64,000 nucleotides of DNA from Paracraurococcus lichenis. GTDB lineage: Bacteria; Pseudomonadota; Alphaproteobacteria; Acetobacterales; Acetobacteraceae. The DNA is taken from assembly GCF_030657435.1 (NCBI RefSeq), contig NZ_JAUTWS010000006.1, forward strand, positions 186,001 through 250,000, given 5' to 3'. The translations under genes and the position numbers were made by a program. Below, piece after piece: positions 26,879 through 34,242 of this stretch. Position 1 is the first letter of the stretch; each line of letters begins with the position of its first letter. The notes beneath the pieces were generated by a model that saw only the letters and a list, made by a program, of their open reading frames with translations, searched no databases and had not been told where the DNA came from.

Positions 26879-28500
26879 CCACCGCCGCGACCGAGGACTG
26901 CGACGTCGCCATCGTCGGCTCCGGCGTCGCCGGGGCGCATCTCGCCTATGCGCTGGCGCGGAAGGGCTCGCGCGTCCTGGTGCTGGAGGCGGGACAGAGG
27001 CGGACCCGCGCCGAGCTGACGCGGACCTTCTACGACAATCCGTCGAAGGGCCCGCAATCCGCCTATCCGCCCGATCCCTTCGCGCCCTTCCCGGACGACG
27101 ACCACTACGACGAATTCTATGTCCAGGGCGGCGCGATGAAGTTCATCGGCGCCTATCTCCGCCTCGTCGGCGGTACCTCCTGGCACTGGACCGGCTTCGC
27201 CGACCGTCTGCGCCCGGTGGATTTCCGCATGCGCAGCACCTATGGCGTGGCCGAGGACTGGCCCGTCACCTACGAGGACCTCGAGCCCTATTATGAGGTC
27301 GCCGAGCGGGAATGGGGCGTCGCCGGTGACCTGCACTTCACCTGGGGCGCGCCGCGCCGGAGTTGTTTTCCGCTGCCGCCGATCCCGGCGACCACGCTCG
27401 ACCGCGCGCTCGCCCCGGCGCTCGCCTCGCTCGGGCTCAGCGCCGGGCTCTTCTCGCATGCCCGCAATTCGAAGCCCTTCGACGGCCGCCCCGCCTGCTG
27501 CGGCAACAACAGTTGCGTGCCGATCTGTCCGATCGGCGCGAAATACGATGCCTCGGTGCATGTCGCGAAGGCCGAGGCGGCGGGCGCGCGGCTGATCGAG
27601 CGGGCGCGGGTGGATTTCGTCGAGCTCGGTCCCGACCGCCGCGTCGCGCGGCTGCTGGCGCGCCGGCCGGATGGCAGCGTCCTGGCGGTGACGGCGCGGC
27701 ACTACGTGCTGTGCTGCCATGCCATCGAGACGCCGCGCCTGCTGCTGGCGAGCAAGCAGCCCCTGGCGCCGCATGGCGTCGCCAATGGCAGCGACAATGT
27801 CGGCCGCTGGCTGCTGACCCAGGCGAACCAGGACACGCAGGGCCTGACGCCGAAGCCGGTGCTGCCCTATCGCGGTCCGCAGCAGACCAGCGGCATCCAG
27901 GAGCTGCGCGATGGTCCGTTCCGGCGCAGCGAGGCGGCGGTCGGCACCTCCTTCATGAACAGCGGCTGGTCCGGCAACAGCGACGCCACGGAGGAAGCCA
28001 AGGCGCTGATCGGCCGCGGCCTGAAGGGCGCGGCGCTGGTCCGGGCGCTGAACGACCGCGTCTCGCGCCACCTCCGCCTGAATTCCTCGGCCGAGACGCT
28101 GCCGCGGCGCGAGAACCGGGTAGAGCTCGACCCGGTGCTGCGCGACGCCGCCGGCATCCCGCGGCCGCGCGTCACCTTCGCGCTCGACGACTACACGAGG
28201 CACGGCCTGGCTAAGGCGCTCGACATCAATCGCCGGATCTTCCGGGCCATGGGGGCGACGGAGGTCACCGCGAAACCGCCCTACCTCTCCAACGCCATCA
28301 TCGCCGGCACCACGCGCATGGGGCGCGATCCGCGCCACTCGGTCGTCGCGCCCGATCTCAGGACGCATGAGCACGCCAATCTCTCGATCCTCGGCGCCTC
28401 GACGCATGTGACGGCGCCGGTGAATGCGCCGAGCCTGACCATCGCCGCGCTGGCCTATCGGCTCGCAGATCGGCTCACGGCCCCTGGCGGTATGAGCTGA
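26875..28500 (+). CDS. GMC-family FAD dehydrogenase large subunit with Fe-S cysteine motif
   Basis: A 541-residue flavoprotein. The FAD fold is VAIVGSGVAGAHLAYAL at residues 12-28, VGGTSWHWTGFADRL follows near residue 100, and the end has GTTRMGRDP...HVTAPVNAPSLTIAALAYRL. Residues near 210-222 read CCGNNSCVPICPIG, the cysteine cluster that holds a 3Fe-4S centre in FAD glucose dehydrogenases. It should oxidise a sugar or polyol and pass electrons through the Fe-S cluster to the cytochrome c of the same operon. Oddly, the histidine normally preceding GTTRMG is absent (the sequence reads NAIIAGTTRMG). The last 26 bases overlap the convergent cyclase gene. Confidence 0.85.
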   Translation: MTTAATEDCDVAIVGSGVAGAHLAYALARKGSRVLVLEAGQRRTRAELTRTFYDNPSKGPQSAYPPDPFAPFPDDDHYDEFYVQGGAMKFIGAYLRLVGGTSWHWTGFADRLRPVDFRMRSTYGVAEDWPVTYEDLEPYYEVAEREWGVAGDLHFTWGAPRRSCFPLPPIPATTLDRALAPALASLGLSAGLFSHARNSKPFDGRPACCGNNSCVPICPIGAKYDASVHVAKAEAAGARLIERARVDFVELGPDRRVARLLARRPDGSVLAVTARHYVLCCHAIETPRLLLASKQPLAPHGVANGSDNVGRWLLTQANQDTQGLTPKPVLPYRGPQQTSGIQELRDGPFRRSEAAVGTSFMNSGWSGNSDATEEAKALIGRGLKGAALVRALNDRVSRHLRLNSSAETLPRRENRVELDPVLRDAAGIPRPRVTFALDDYTRHGLAKALDINRRIFRAMGATEVTAKPPYLSNAIIAGTTRMGRDPRHSVVAPDLRTHEHANLSILGASTHVTAPVNAPSLTIAALAYRLADRLTAPGGMS

Positions 28501-30313
28501 CGGCGGCCTCCGGCAGGTTGGTCTCGTCCCGCGTCCAGCGCGGCGGCGGCGGCCGCTCGCTCTCCGCCTCCGGCAGGCCGGAGCGCGCGAGGCCGGCGAC
28601 GAGCCGGTCCACCGCGCCCGCCGCCTTGAAGGAAACGCCGTAGTAGATCCGCAGGCTCGCCTGCGTCTCCTTCGGGCTGAGCGCGAGCAGGCGCAGCACC
28701 GCCTCCCGCCCTTCCTCCGCCCGGTCGAGCAGGCCGAAGCAGGCGGCGCGGATGCGCCAAGCCGGGACATAGTCGGCCTTCTCGTTCAGCGCGCGGCTGC
28801 TCCAGCCCAGGCTCTCCTCGTAGCGGCCGGCGGCGAAGGTGGCGAAGGCGGCGGCGAGGAATTTGTTGTAGGTCTGCGCATCCAGCGGGCTCAGGCGATG
28901 CGCGCGCTCGAGATGCGCGAGCGCGACATCGGCCTCGCCGAGATAGGCGCGGGCCATGCCGCTATAGGTCAGCGCATCGGCGGAGTTGGGATTGAGCCGG
29001 AGCGAGCGGTCGATCAATGCCACGCCGCCGGCGACATCGCCACCCGCGAGCGCGACGGTGATGCCGGCCATCCAGAGCACTTCCGGATCGTCCTTGGCCA
29101 GTTCCGCCGCGCGGCGGCCCATGCGCGCGCCCTCGGCGATGCTGGGATGCGTTGGCGGAACCCAGCCCTGGACCTTGCGGTGCAGCCGGCAGCGCGCGCC
29201 GAGGGCGAGGTTGCGCGCGCTATCCGGGTCGAGCCGCAGCGCGCGGTCGGTCAGCTCCTTCGCCCGCTCGATGTCGTCGCGCGTCATGCGGTAGAAATGG
29301 CCGGTCGCGCGCAGGAACAGGTCGTAGGCCTGGATGCTCTCGGGCGGGGCGCGCGTCGCGCGCTCGACCTCGGCGAAGAGCAGCCGCGGCTCGATCGCAG
29401 CCACCACGCTCTCGGTCACGCGGTCCTGCAGCTCGAAGACCTCGCCGATGCTGCCGTCGAAGCGGCCGGCCCAGAGCTGGTGGCCCGTCTCCGCCTCCAC
29501 CAGGCTGCCGGTGATGCGCAGGTGGTCGGCGGCGCGCCGCACCGTGCCTTCCAGCACGTAGCGCACCCCGAGCTCGCGTCCCACCTGGCTGACCGGCACG
29601 GCGCGACCGCGATAGGTGAAGGAGGAACTGCGCGCGATGACGAAGAAGGACCGCACCTGCGACAGGGCGTTGATGACGTCCTCCGCGATGCCGTCGGCGA
29701 AGAAGTCGTGTTCGGGATTGCCGCTCAGATTGGCGAAGGGCAGCACGGCGAGGGAGGGGCGGGCGGGCAGTGGCGGATGCGGCCGCGGCTTCGCGCAGTC
29801 ATCGCCGATGACGCGAAAGCAGCGCACGCGCTGCTCGAGGCCCCTGACCTCGAGCCCGCCGAGATCCTCGAAGCCGCAGGCGACCACGCCGCGCACTGCC
29901 TCGTGCACCGCGCCGGAGATGAGGACGCCGCCGGGCGGTGCAAGGTTCTGCAGCCTTGCGGCGACGTTCACCACGCTGCCGAAGACATCCGTGCCGCTGA
30001 CCAGGAATTCGCCCGCATTCAGCCCGATGCGGAAGAGCAGGCGGCGGTCCTCCTGCTCGCCGCGCGCCGCCTCGGCCATGCGGAGCTGCATGTCGAGCCC
30101 GGCGCGCAGCGCGGCGAGGCTGTTCGGCAGGACGCAGAGGATGCCGTCGCCGGCACGGCTGACCACCTCGCCGCCATGCGCGTGCACGAGGGCGAAAGCT
30201 TCCTCCATCGCTCCGGTCAGCCGCCGGAACGTCCATTCCTCGTCCGCCTGCATCAAGGCTGTGTAGCCTACCACATCGGCGGCCAGGATCGCGGCGCAGC
30301 GGCGTTCGATCAT
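28475..30313 (-). CDS. Class III adenylate/guanylate cyclase with TolB/FlgO-like and TPR domains
   Basis: A 612-residue protein. Residues 1-165 form a class III cyclase domain with metal aspartates in LAADVVGYTAL and AGDGILCVLP, and the transition-state residues in VNVAARLQ. A FlgO-like module (PSLAVLPFANLSGNPEHDFFADGIAEDV) spans about 185-330 and TPR repeats fill the rest. The base-specifying aspartate is present in TDVFG, but the usual lysine three positions before GDG is serine, so nucleotide specificity or activity may differ. Proteins of this architecture are common in rhizobia and relatives. Soluble, no membrane span seen. Confidence 0.85.
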   Translation of the reverse strand: MIERRCAAILAADVVGYTALMQADEEWTFRRLTGAMEEAFALVHAHGGEVVSRAGDGILCVLPNSLAALRAGLDMQLRMAEAARGEQEDRRLLFRIGLNAGEFLVSGTDVFGSVVNVAARLQNLAPPGGVLISGAVHEAVRGVVACGFEDLGGLEVRGLEQRVRCFRVIGDDCAKPRPHPPLPARPSLAVLPFANLSGNPEHDFFADGIAEDVINALSQVRSFFVIARSSSFTYRGRAVPVSQVGRELGVRYVLEGTVRRAADHLRITGSLVEAETGHQLWAGRFDGSIGEVFELQDRVTESVVAAIEPRLLFAEVERATRAPPESIQAYDLFLRATGHFYRMTRDDIERAKELTDRALRLDPDSARNLALGARCRLHRKVQGWVPPTHPSIAEGARMGRRAAELAKDDPEVLWMAGITVALAGGDVAGGVALIDRSLRLNPNSADALTYSGMARAYLGEADVALAHLERAHRLSPLDAQTYNKFLAAAFATFAAGRYEESLGWSSRALNEKADYVPAWRIRAACFGLLDRAEEGREAVLRLLALSPKETQASLRIYYGVSFKAAGAVDRLVAGLARSGLPEAESERPPPPRWTRDETNLPEAAVSSYRQGP

Positions 30314-30409
30314 TGTGGTCCGGGAACTTCCGATGCAGGCTACCGCAGTGCAGCGGGCCGTGCCAAGCAACAAGGCCGCCGCAAGGCGACGGTGCAGAAG
30401 GGTGTGCCG

Positions 30410-32014
30410 ATGATGCCATGTCGGACTGCCGGATCGAAGCCGGGGCGATGCGCGCCGCATCGCCTTCCGGCGCTCCTGCTCGGCGCGCTGCTCGCCGGGC
30501 CGGTCACGGCGCAGCATGCCGCGCATGGCCCTGCGCTCGGCAAGGTGCATATGCCGATACCATGCAGCGAAGCGGCGCAGGCGTTGTTCGACGAAGGGTT
30601 GCTGCACCAGCATTCCTTCGGCCATGACGCGGCGACGGAGAGGTTCCGGGCCGCGCTGCAGGCCGAGCCTGCCTGCGCCATGGCGCGCTGGGGCATGGCG
30701 CTCGCCCGGCTCGACAACCTCTTCGCCACGCCGGACGAGGGCGCGCAGGCCGAGGCGCGCGCGCTGCTGACGGATGCGGCCATACCGCCTGCGGCGCGCA
30801 ATGCCTGGATCGCCGCGCTCGCCGATCTCGTCGCGCCCGGCAGGCCCTGGCCGGAGCGCCTGCCGCGCTTCGCCGCGGCGATGCGCGACAACGCCCTGGC
30901 GAACCCACGGGATGAGGAAGCGCAGGTCTTCCACGCCCTGGCGTTGCTGATGGCGGCGCCTGCCGACGATGCCCTCGCTGCCGCGCAGCAGGAGGCAGCG
31001 GCGATCCTGGAGCCGATCTGGATGCGCCAGCCCGAGCATCCCGGTGTGATGCACTACCTCATCCATGCCTATGACGTGCCGGCGCTGGCGCCGCGCGGGC
31101 TGCCGGCCGCCCGCCGCTATGCCGCGGTCGCAGCGGATTCGCCGCATGCGCTGCACATGCCCTCGCACATCTTCACGCGTCTCGGCGAATGGCAGGACTC
31201 CGTCGGTGCCAATCGCCGCTCGGCCGACCTCGCCCGCCGCTCCGGCCTGGTGAACGACGAACTGCATGCGCGGGACTACCTCGTCTACGCCCTCCTGCAA
31301 CTCGGCCGGATGCGGGATGCCCAGGCCGTGTGGCAGGAGGCGCAGCCGCTGCTGCCGCGGATGAACCGGGCGCATCTCGGCGGGCCCTATGCCGCCGCCG
31401 CCATGCCGGCGCGGCTGGCGCTGGAAGCCGGTGACTGGGCAGCCGCGGCCGCGCTGCCGCTGGTCGGGTCCGACCGGCCGGAGGTGGCGGCGCTGCCGCG
31501 CTTCGCCCGCGCGATCGGCCTGATCCGCAGCGGCCGCACGGGCGAGGCAGCGCCAGAGATCGCCGCGCTCCGGCAGCACGAGGCGGCGCTGCGGGCCGGG
31601 TCCGAACCCGAATGGGCGGCGCGGCTGGCGGCGCAGGCCGCCGGCGCCTCCGGGCTCGCGCGCATCGCGCAGGGCGAGGTCGAGGCCGGGCTCGCCGAGC
31701 TCCGGGCCGCGGCGGAGGCCGAGGAGGCCGTGCCGAAGGATGTCGTCATACCCGGCCCCGTCGCCCCGCTGCGCGAACTTCTGGGCGAGGCGCTGCTTTC
31801 CCTCGGCCGTCCCGCGGAGGCCGAAGCGGCCTTCGTTCGCGTGTTGGCGAGCGAGCCGAAGCGGTTCCGCTCGCTCGCCGGCGCGGCCGCCGCGGCGGGC
31901 AGGCCGCCACTCGCCATAGCGCGCTACCGCCTGCTGCTGGCGATCGCCGGCGATGCGGATGCGGACCGCCCGGAGATCGTCGCGGCCAGAGGTGTCCTCG
32001 CCACGGCAAGGTAG
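30410..32014 (+). CDS. Exported tetratricopeptide repeat protein
   Basis: A 534-residue protein with a long basic leader and a hydrophobic segment (LPALLLGALLAGPVTAQ) ending near residue 35. It has helical repeats throughout. A family-typical block reads HPGVMHYLIHAYDVP and, after about 25 residues, HALHMPSHIFTRLGEW, a histidine-rich surface often seen in this uncharacterised TPR family. The role is unknown; the repeats suggest protein binding in the periplasm. It is divergent from the cyclase gene across 96 bases and could share regulation with it. Start at 30410 was chosen because the signal sequence follows. Confidence 0.75.
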   Translation: MMPCRTAGSKPGRCAPHRLPALLLGALLAGPVTAQHAAHGPALGKVHMPIPCSEAAQALFDEGLLHQHSFGHDAATERFRAALQAEPACAMARWGMALARLDNLFATPDEGAQAEARALLTDAAIPPAARNAWIAALADLVAPGRPWPERLPRFAAAMRDNALANPRDEEAQVFHALALLMAAPADDALAAAQQEAAAILEPIWMRQPEHPGVMHYLIHAYDVPALAPRGLPAARRYAAVAADSPHALHMPSHIFTRLGEWQDSVGANRRSADLARRSGLVNDELHARDYLVYALLQLGRMRDAQAVWQEAQPLLPRMNRAHLGGPYAAAAMPARLALEAGDWAAAAALPLVGSDRPEVAALPRFARAIGLIRSGRTGEAAPEIAALRQHEAALRAGSEPEWAARLAAQAAGASGLARIAQGEVEAGLAELRAAAEAEEAVPKDVVIPGPVAPLRELLGEALLSLGRPAEAEAAFVRVLASEPKRFRSLAGAAAAAGRPPLAIARYRLLLAIAGDADADRPEIVAARGVLATAR

Positions 32015-32026
32015 GGGGAGGGCCGC

Positions 32027-32551
32027 TCAGCCCGTCGCGGCGTTGCCGGTCGTCGCCCCGGGCGGCGTGCCCTTGATCGGGATGCGGTTCTCCTTCGCCT
32101 GCGCCTGTGCCGGCCTCGGCAGCGTCACATGCAGCACGCCCTTGTCGAAGCTGGCGGAGACGCTGCCGGGCTCCGGCGCGAAGGGCAGGCGCAGGCTGCG
32201 CTGGAAGCTGCCGTAGCTGCGCTCCTGCACGTGCACGCCCTTCTCCTCGGTCGTCGTCTCCGCCTTCTTCTCGCCGCGCAGCGTCAGCATGTCGCCCTCG
32301 AGCGACAGGTCGATGTCGGTCTCGGCGACGCCCGGCAGCTCGGCCGTCAGCTCCAGCCCCTGCGGCGTCTCCTTCACGTCGAGGCTGGGGGCGAAGCCGG
32401 TGCCGAAGGGAGCGCGCGGCGCGGCGACGCCGCGGAACACGTCGTCCACCGCGCGGCTCAGCTCGCGCTGGAGCTGGAAGAAGGGGTCGTCGCCGCGCGT
32501 GAGGTCGTTGCGGGATGCCAGGAAGCGGGAGAGCATGGACTTCTCCGTCAT
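32027..32551 (-). CDS. Hsp20/alpha-crystallin small heat-shock protein
   Basis: A 174-residue chaperone. The alpha-crystallin domain spans about residues 50-150 and opens with SLDVKETPQGLELTAELPGV; the terminal G-V-L motif is GVLHVTLPRP, and an IPI-type tail follows (NRIPIKG), which mediates oligomer assembly. It holds unfolding proteins in a refoldable state under heat stress. The glycine and alanine-rich extreme C terminus is unusual but harmless. I found no convincing sigma-32 promoter or ROSE-type leader in the 188 bases upstream. Confidence 0.93.
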   Translation of the reverse strand: MTEKSMLSRFLASRNDLTRGDDPFFQLQRELSRAVDDVFRGVAAPRAPFGTGFAPSLDVKETPQGLELTAELPGVAETDIDLSLEGDMLTLRGEKKAETTTEEKGVHVQERSYGSFQRSLRLPFAPEPGSVSASFDKGVLHVTLPRPAQAQAKENRIPIKGTPPGATTGNAATG

Positions 32552-32739
32552 CGTGGAATCGGCGGGGCGCCTTGGGCCCCGTTGCCAGGGTCGCAGGGCA
32601 CGGCCGCCCGTGCCTTGCGTCGGATCAAGCGCCTTGCGGAAGGCGGCGATGCACCGACAATCATCTGTGACAGGGTTTGACCCGTAACCGCCGGTACCGG
32701 CCCCGCGTACCGGTCCTCAGCCGCCAGGAGCCAAGCCGC

Positions 32740-33699
32740 GTGTCCGTCATCGCCGCCCCCGCGACCCGCCCGCTCGACCCGCTGAAATTCCGTGACCCCC
32801 TGGTGACGGCGAAGGGGGAAACGCGGGCGACCGTCGCGCTCACTGGCCTCCGCACGCTCTGGGTGAACACCGGCACGCTCTGCAACATCACCTGCCGCAA
32901 TTGCTACATCGAGAGCAGCCCGCGCAACGATGCGCTGGCCTACCTCACGGCCGCCGAGCTGCGGGGGTACCTCGAGGAGATCGCGCGGGACGCGCTGCCG
33001 GTGGAGGAGGTCGGCTTCACTGGCGGCGAGCCCTTCCTGAACCGCGAGCTGCCGGAAATGCTGCGCGACGTCCTCTCCCGCGGGCTGCGGGCCCTGGTGC
33101 TGACCAACGCCATGAAGCCGATGCGCAACCATGCCGCCGCGCTGCTGGCGCTGCAGCGCGAGTTCGGCGAGCGGCTGACGCTCCGTGTCAGCCTCGACCA
33201 CCACGAGCCGCTGATCCACGACCTGGAGCGGCAGGAGGGCAGCTTCGCCCAGGCGCTGGAGGGGCTGGACTGGCTGGCGCGGCAGGGCTTCCGCGTCCAT
33301 GTCGCCGGCCGCGCCGCCTTCGGCGCGGAGGGCGAGGCGGCGATGCGCGAGGGCTTCGCGCGCCTCTTCGCCGAACGCGGCATCCCGGTCGATGCGCGGG
33401 ACCCGGTCGCGCTGATGCTCTTCCCCGAGATGGACGCGGCGGCCGACGTGCCGGAGATCACGACGGCCTGCTGGGGCATCCTGAAGAAGAGCCCGGACAG
33501 CCTGATGTGCGCCTCCGCCCGCATGGTCGTGAAGCGCAGGGGCGCCGAGCGGCCCGCGGTGCTGGCCTGCACCCTGCTGCCCTACGACCCGCAATTCGAG
33601 CTCGGCGCGACGCTGGCCGAGGCCTCCCGGCCGGTACCGCTCAACCATCCGCATTGCGCCAGATTCTGTGTCCTCGGCGGCGCCGCCTGTTCACGCTGA
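32740..33699 (+). CDS. Radical SAM protein of unknown substrate
   Basis: A 319-residue radical SAM enzyme. The [4Fe-4S]-SAM motif is C48-x3-C52-x2-C55 (TLCNITCRNCYIE), followed by GFTGGEPFLN for SAM binding. After the core barrel there are six further cysteines (TACWG, LMCAS, LACTL, HCARFC, AACSR at the end), enough for one auxiliary cluster. It starts with GTG preceded by CAGGAG. No precursor peptide or partner enzyme is visible beside it. Function cannot be assigned; it may modify a small metabolite or peptide. Confidence 0.82.
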   Translation: MSVIAAPATRPLDPLKFRDPLVTAKGETRATVALTGLRTLWVNTGTLCNITCRNCYIESSPRNDALAYLTAAELRGYLEEIARDALPVEEVGFTGGEPFLNRELPEMLRDVLSRGLRALVLTNAMKPMRNHAAALLALQREFGERLTLRVSLDHHEPLIHDLERQEGSFAQALEGLDWLARQGFRVHVAGRAAFGAEGEAAMREGFARLFAERGIPVDARDPVALMLFPEMDAAADVPEITTACWGILKKSPDSLMCASARMVVKRRGAERPAVLACTLLPYDPQFELGATLAEASRPVPLNHPHCARFCVLGGAACSR

Positions 33700-33745
33700 C
33701 CGGCGCTCGCCGTTCCCGTCCGGGATGCGGTTGACGGGGCCGGGC

Positions 33746-33775
33746 GATTGCCGGACCAATCGGCGGATTGCCGGA
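33746..33775 (+). repeat. Direct repeat upstream of the OmpA-like gene
   Basis: GATTGCCGGA occurs at 33746-33755 and again at 33766-33775, exactly 20 bases apart, immediately upstream of the lipoprotein gene at 33790. A TTGACG lies at 33731-33736. The spacing of two helical turns would suit a dimeric regulator on one DNA face, but no known box is recognised. Confidence 0.4.
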
Positions 33776-33789
33776 TCCGGAGTTGCGCC

Positions 33790-34191
33790 ATGCGCCGTCG
33801 CCTCGCCCTTCTCGCCCTGCCGCTGCTCGCGCTCGCCGCCTGCCAGCAGCCCGCCGCGGTCGGTGCCGCGCCGGCGAGCGTGGTCTTCTTCAACCAGGAC
33901 AGCGCGGCGCTGGACGAGAGCGGCGCCGCCGTGGTGGCGCAGGCCGCCGCCCTGGCGAAGGAGCGGCCGGGCCAAGCCGTGCGGGTCCGCGGCTTCGCCG
34001 CCAGCACCGCCGGCACGCCGGGCTTCAACCAGGCGCTCGCGAATGCCCGGGCGCAGCATGTCGCCGACCACCTCGCCGAGGCCGGCGTCGAGCGCTCCCG
34101 CATCCGCATCGAGCCGCGCGGCGCCCTCGCGCCGAGCGACCCGTCCTTCCCGACCGAGGCGCGGCGCGTCGAGATCCTGATCGGCGGCTGA
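33790..34191 (+). CDS. OmpA/MotB-domain lipoprotein
   Basis: A 133-residue lipoprotein with lipobox LALAAC near residue 18. The rest is one OmpA-like peptidoglycan-binding domain: VVFFNQDSAALDESGAAVV, then NQALANARAQHVADHLAEAGV and the end PTEARRVEILIGG. The domain tethers the outer membrane to peptidoglycan, as in Pal. It is shorter than Pal and lacks the typical Pal linker, so it is probably an accessory family member. The ATG at 33790 was preferred because the signal peptide starts there. Confidence 0.85.
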   Translation: MRRRLALLALPLLALAACQQPAAVGAAPASVVFFNQDSAALDESGAAVVAQAAALAKERPGQAVRVRGFAASTAGTPGFNQALANARAQHVADHLAEAGVERSRIRIEPRGALAPSDPSFPTEARRVEILIGG

Positions 34192-34242
34192 TCCCGGGCG
34201 CTTGCCCACTGGGAATCGGCCGCGCCGTGCTATAGGCGCGGG

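Noticed and set aside
28898-30409. Long in-frame upstream extension of the secreted TPR protein
   Set aside because: The extension lies antisense to the cyclase gene and precedes a clear signal peptide at 30410.
32552-32739. Search for sigma-32 promoter or heat-responsive leader of Hsp20
   Set aside because: CTTGAT-like bases are present but no matching -10 or U-rich hairpin over the ribosome site was found.
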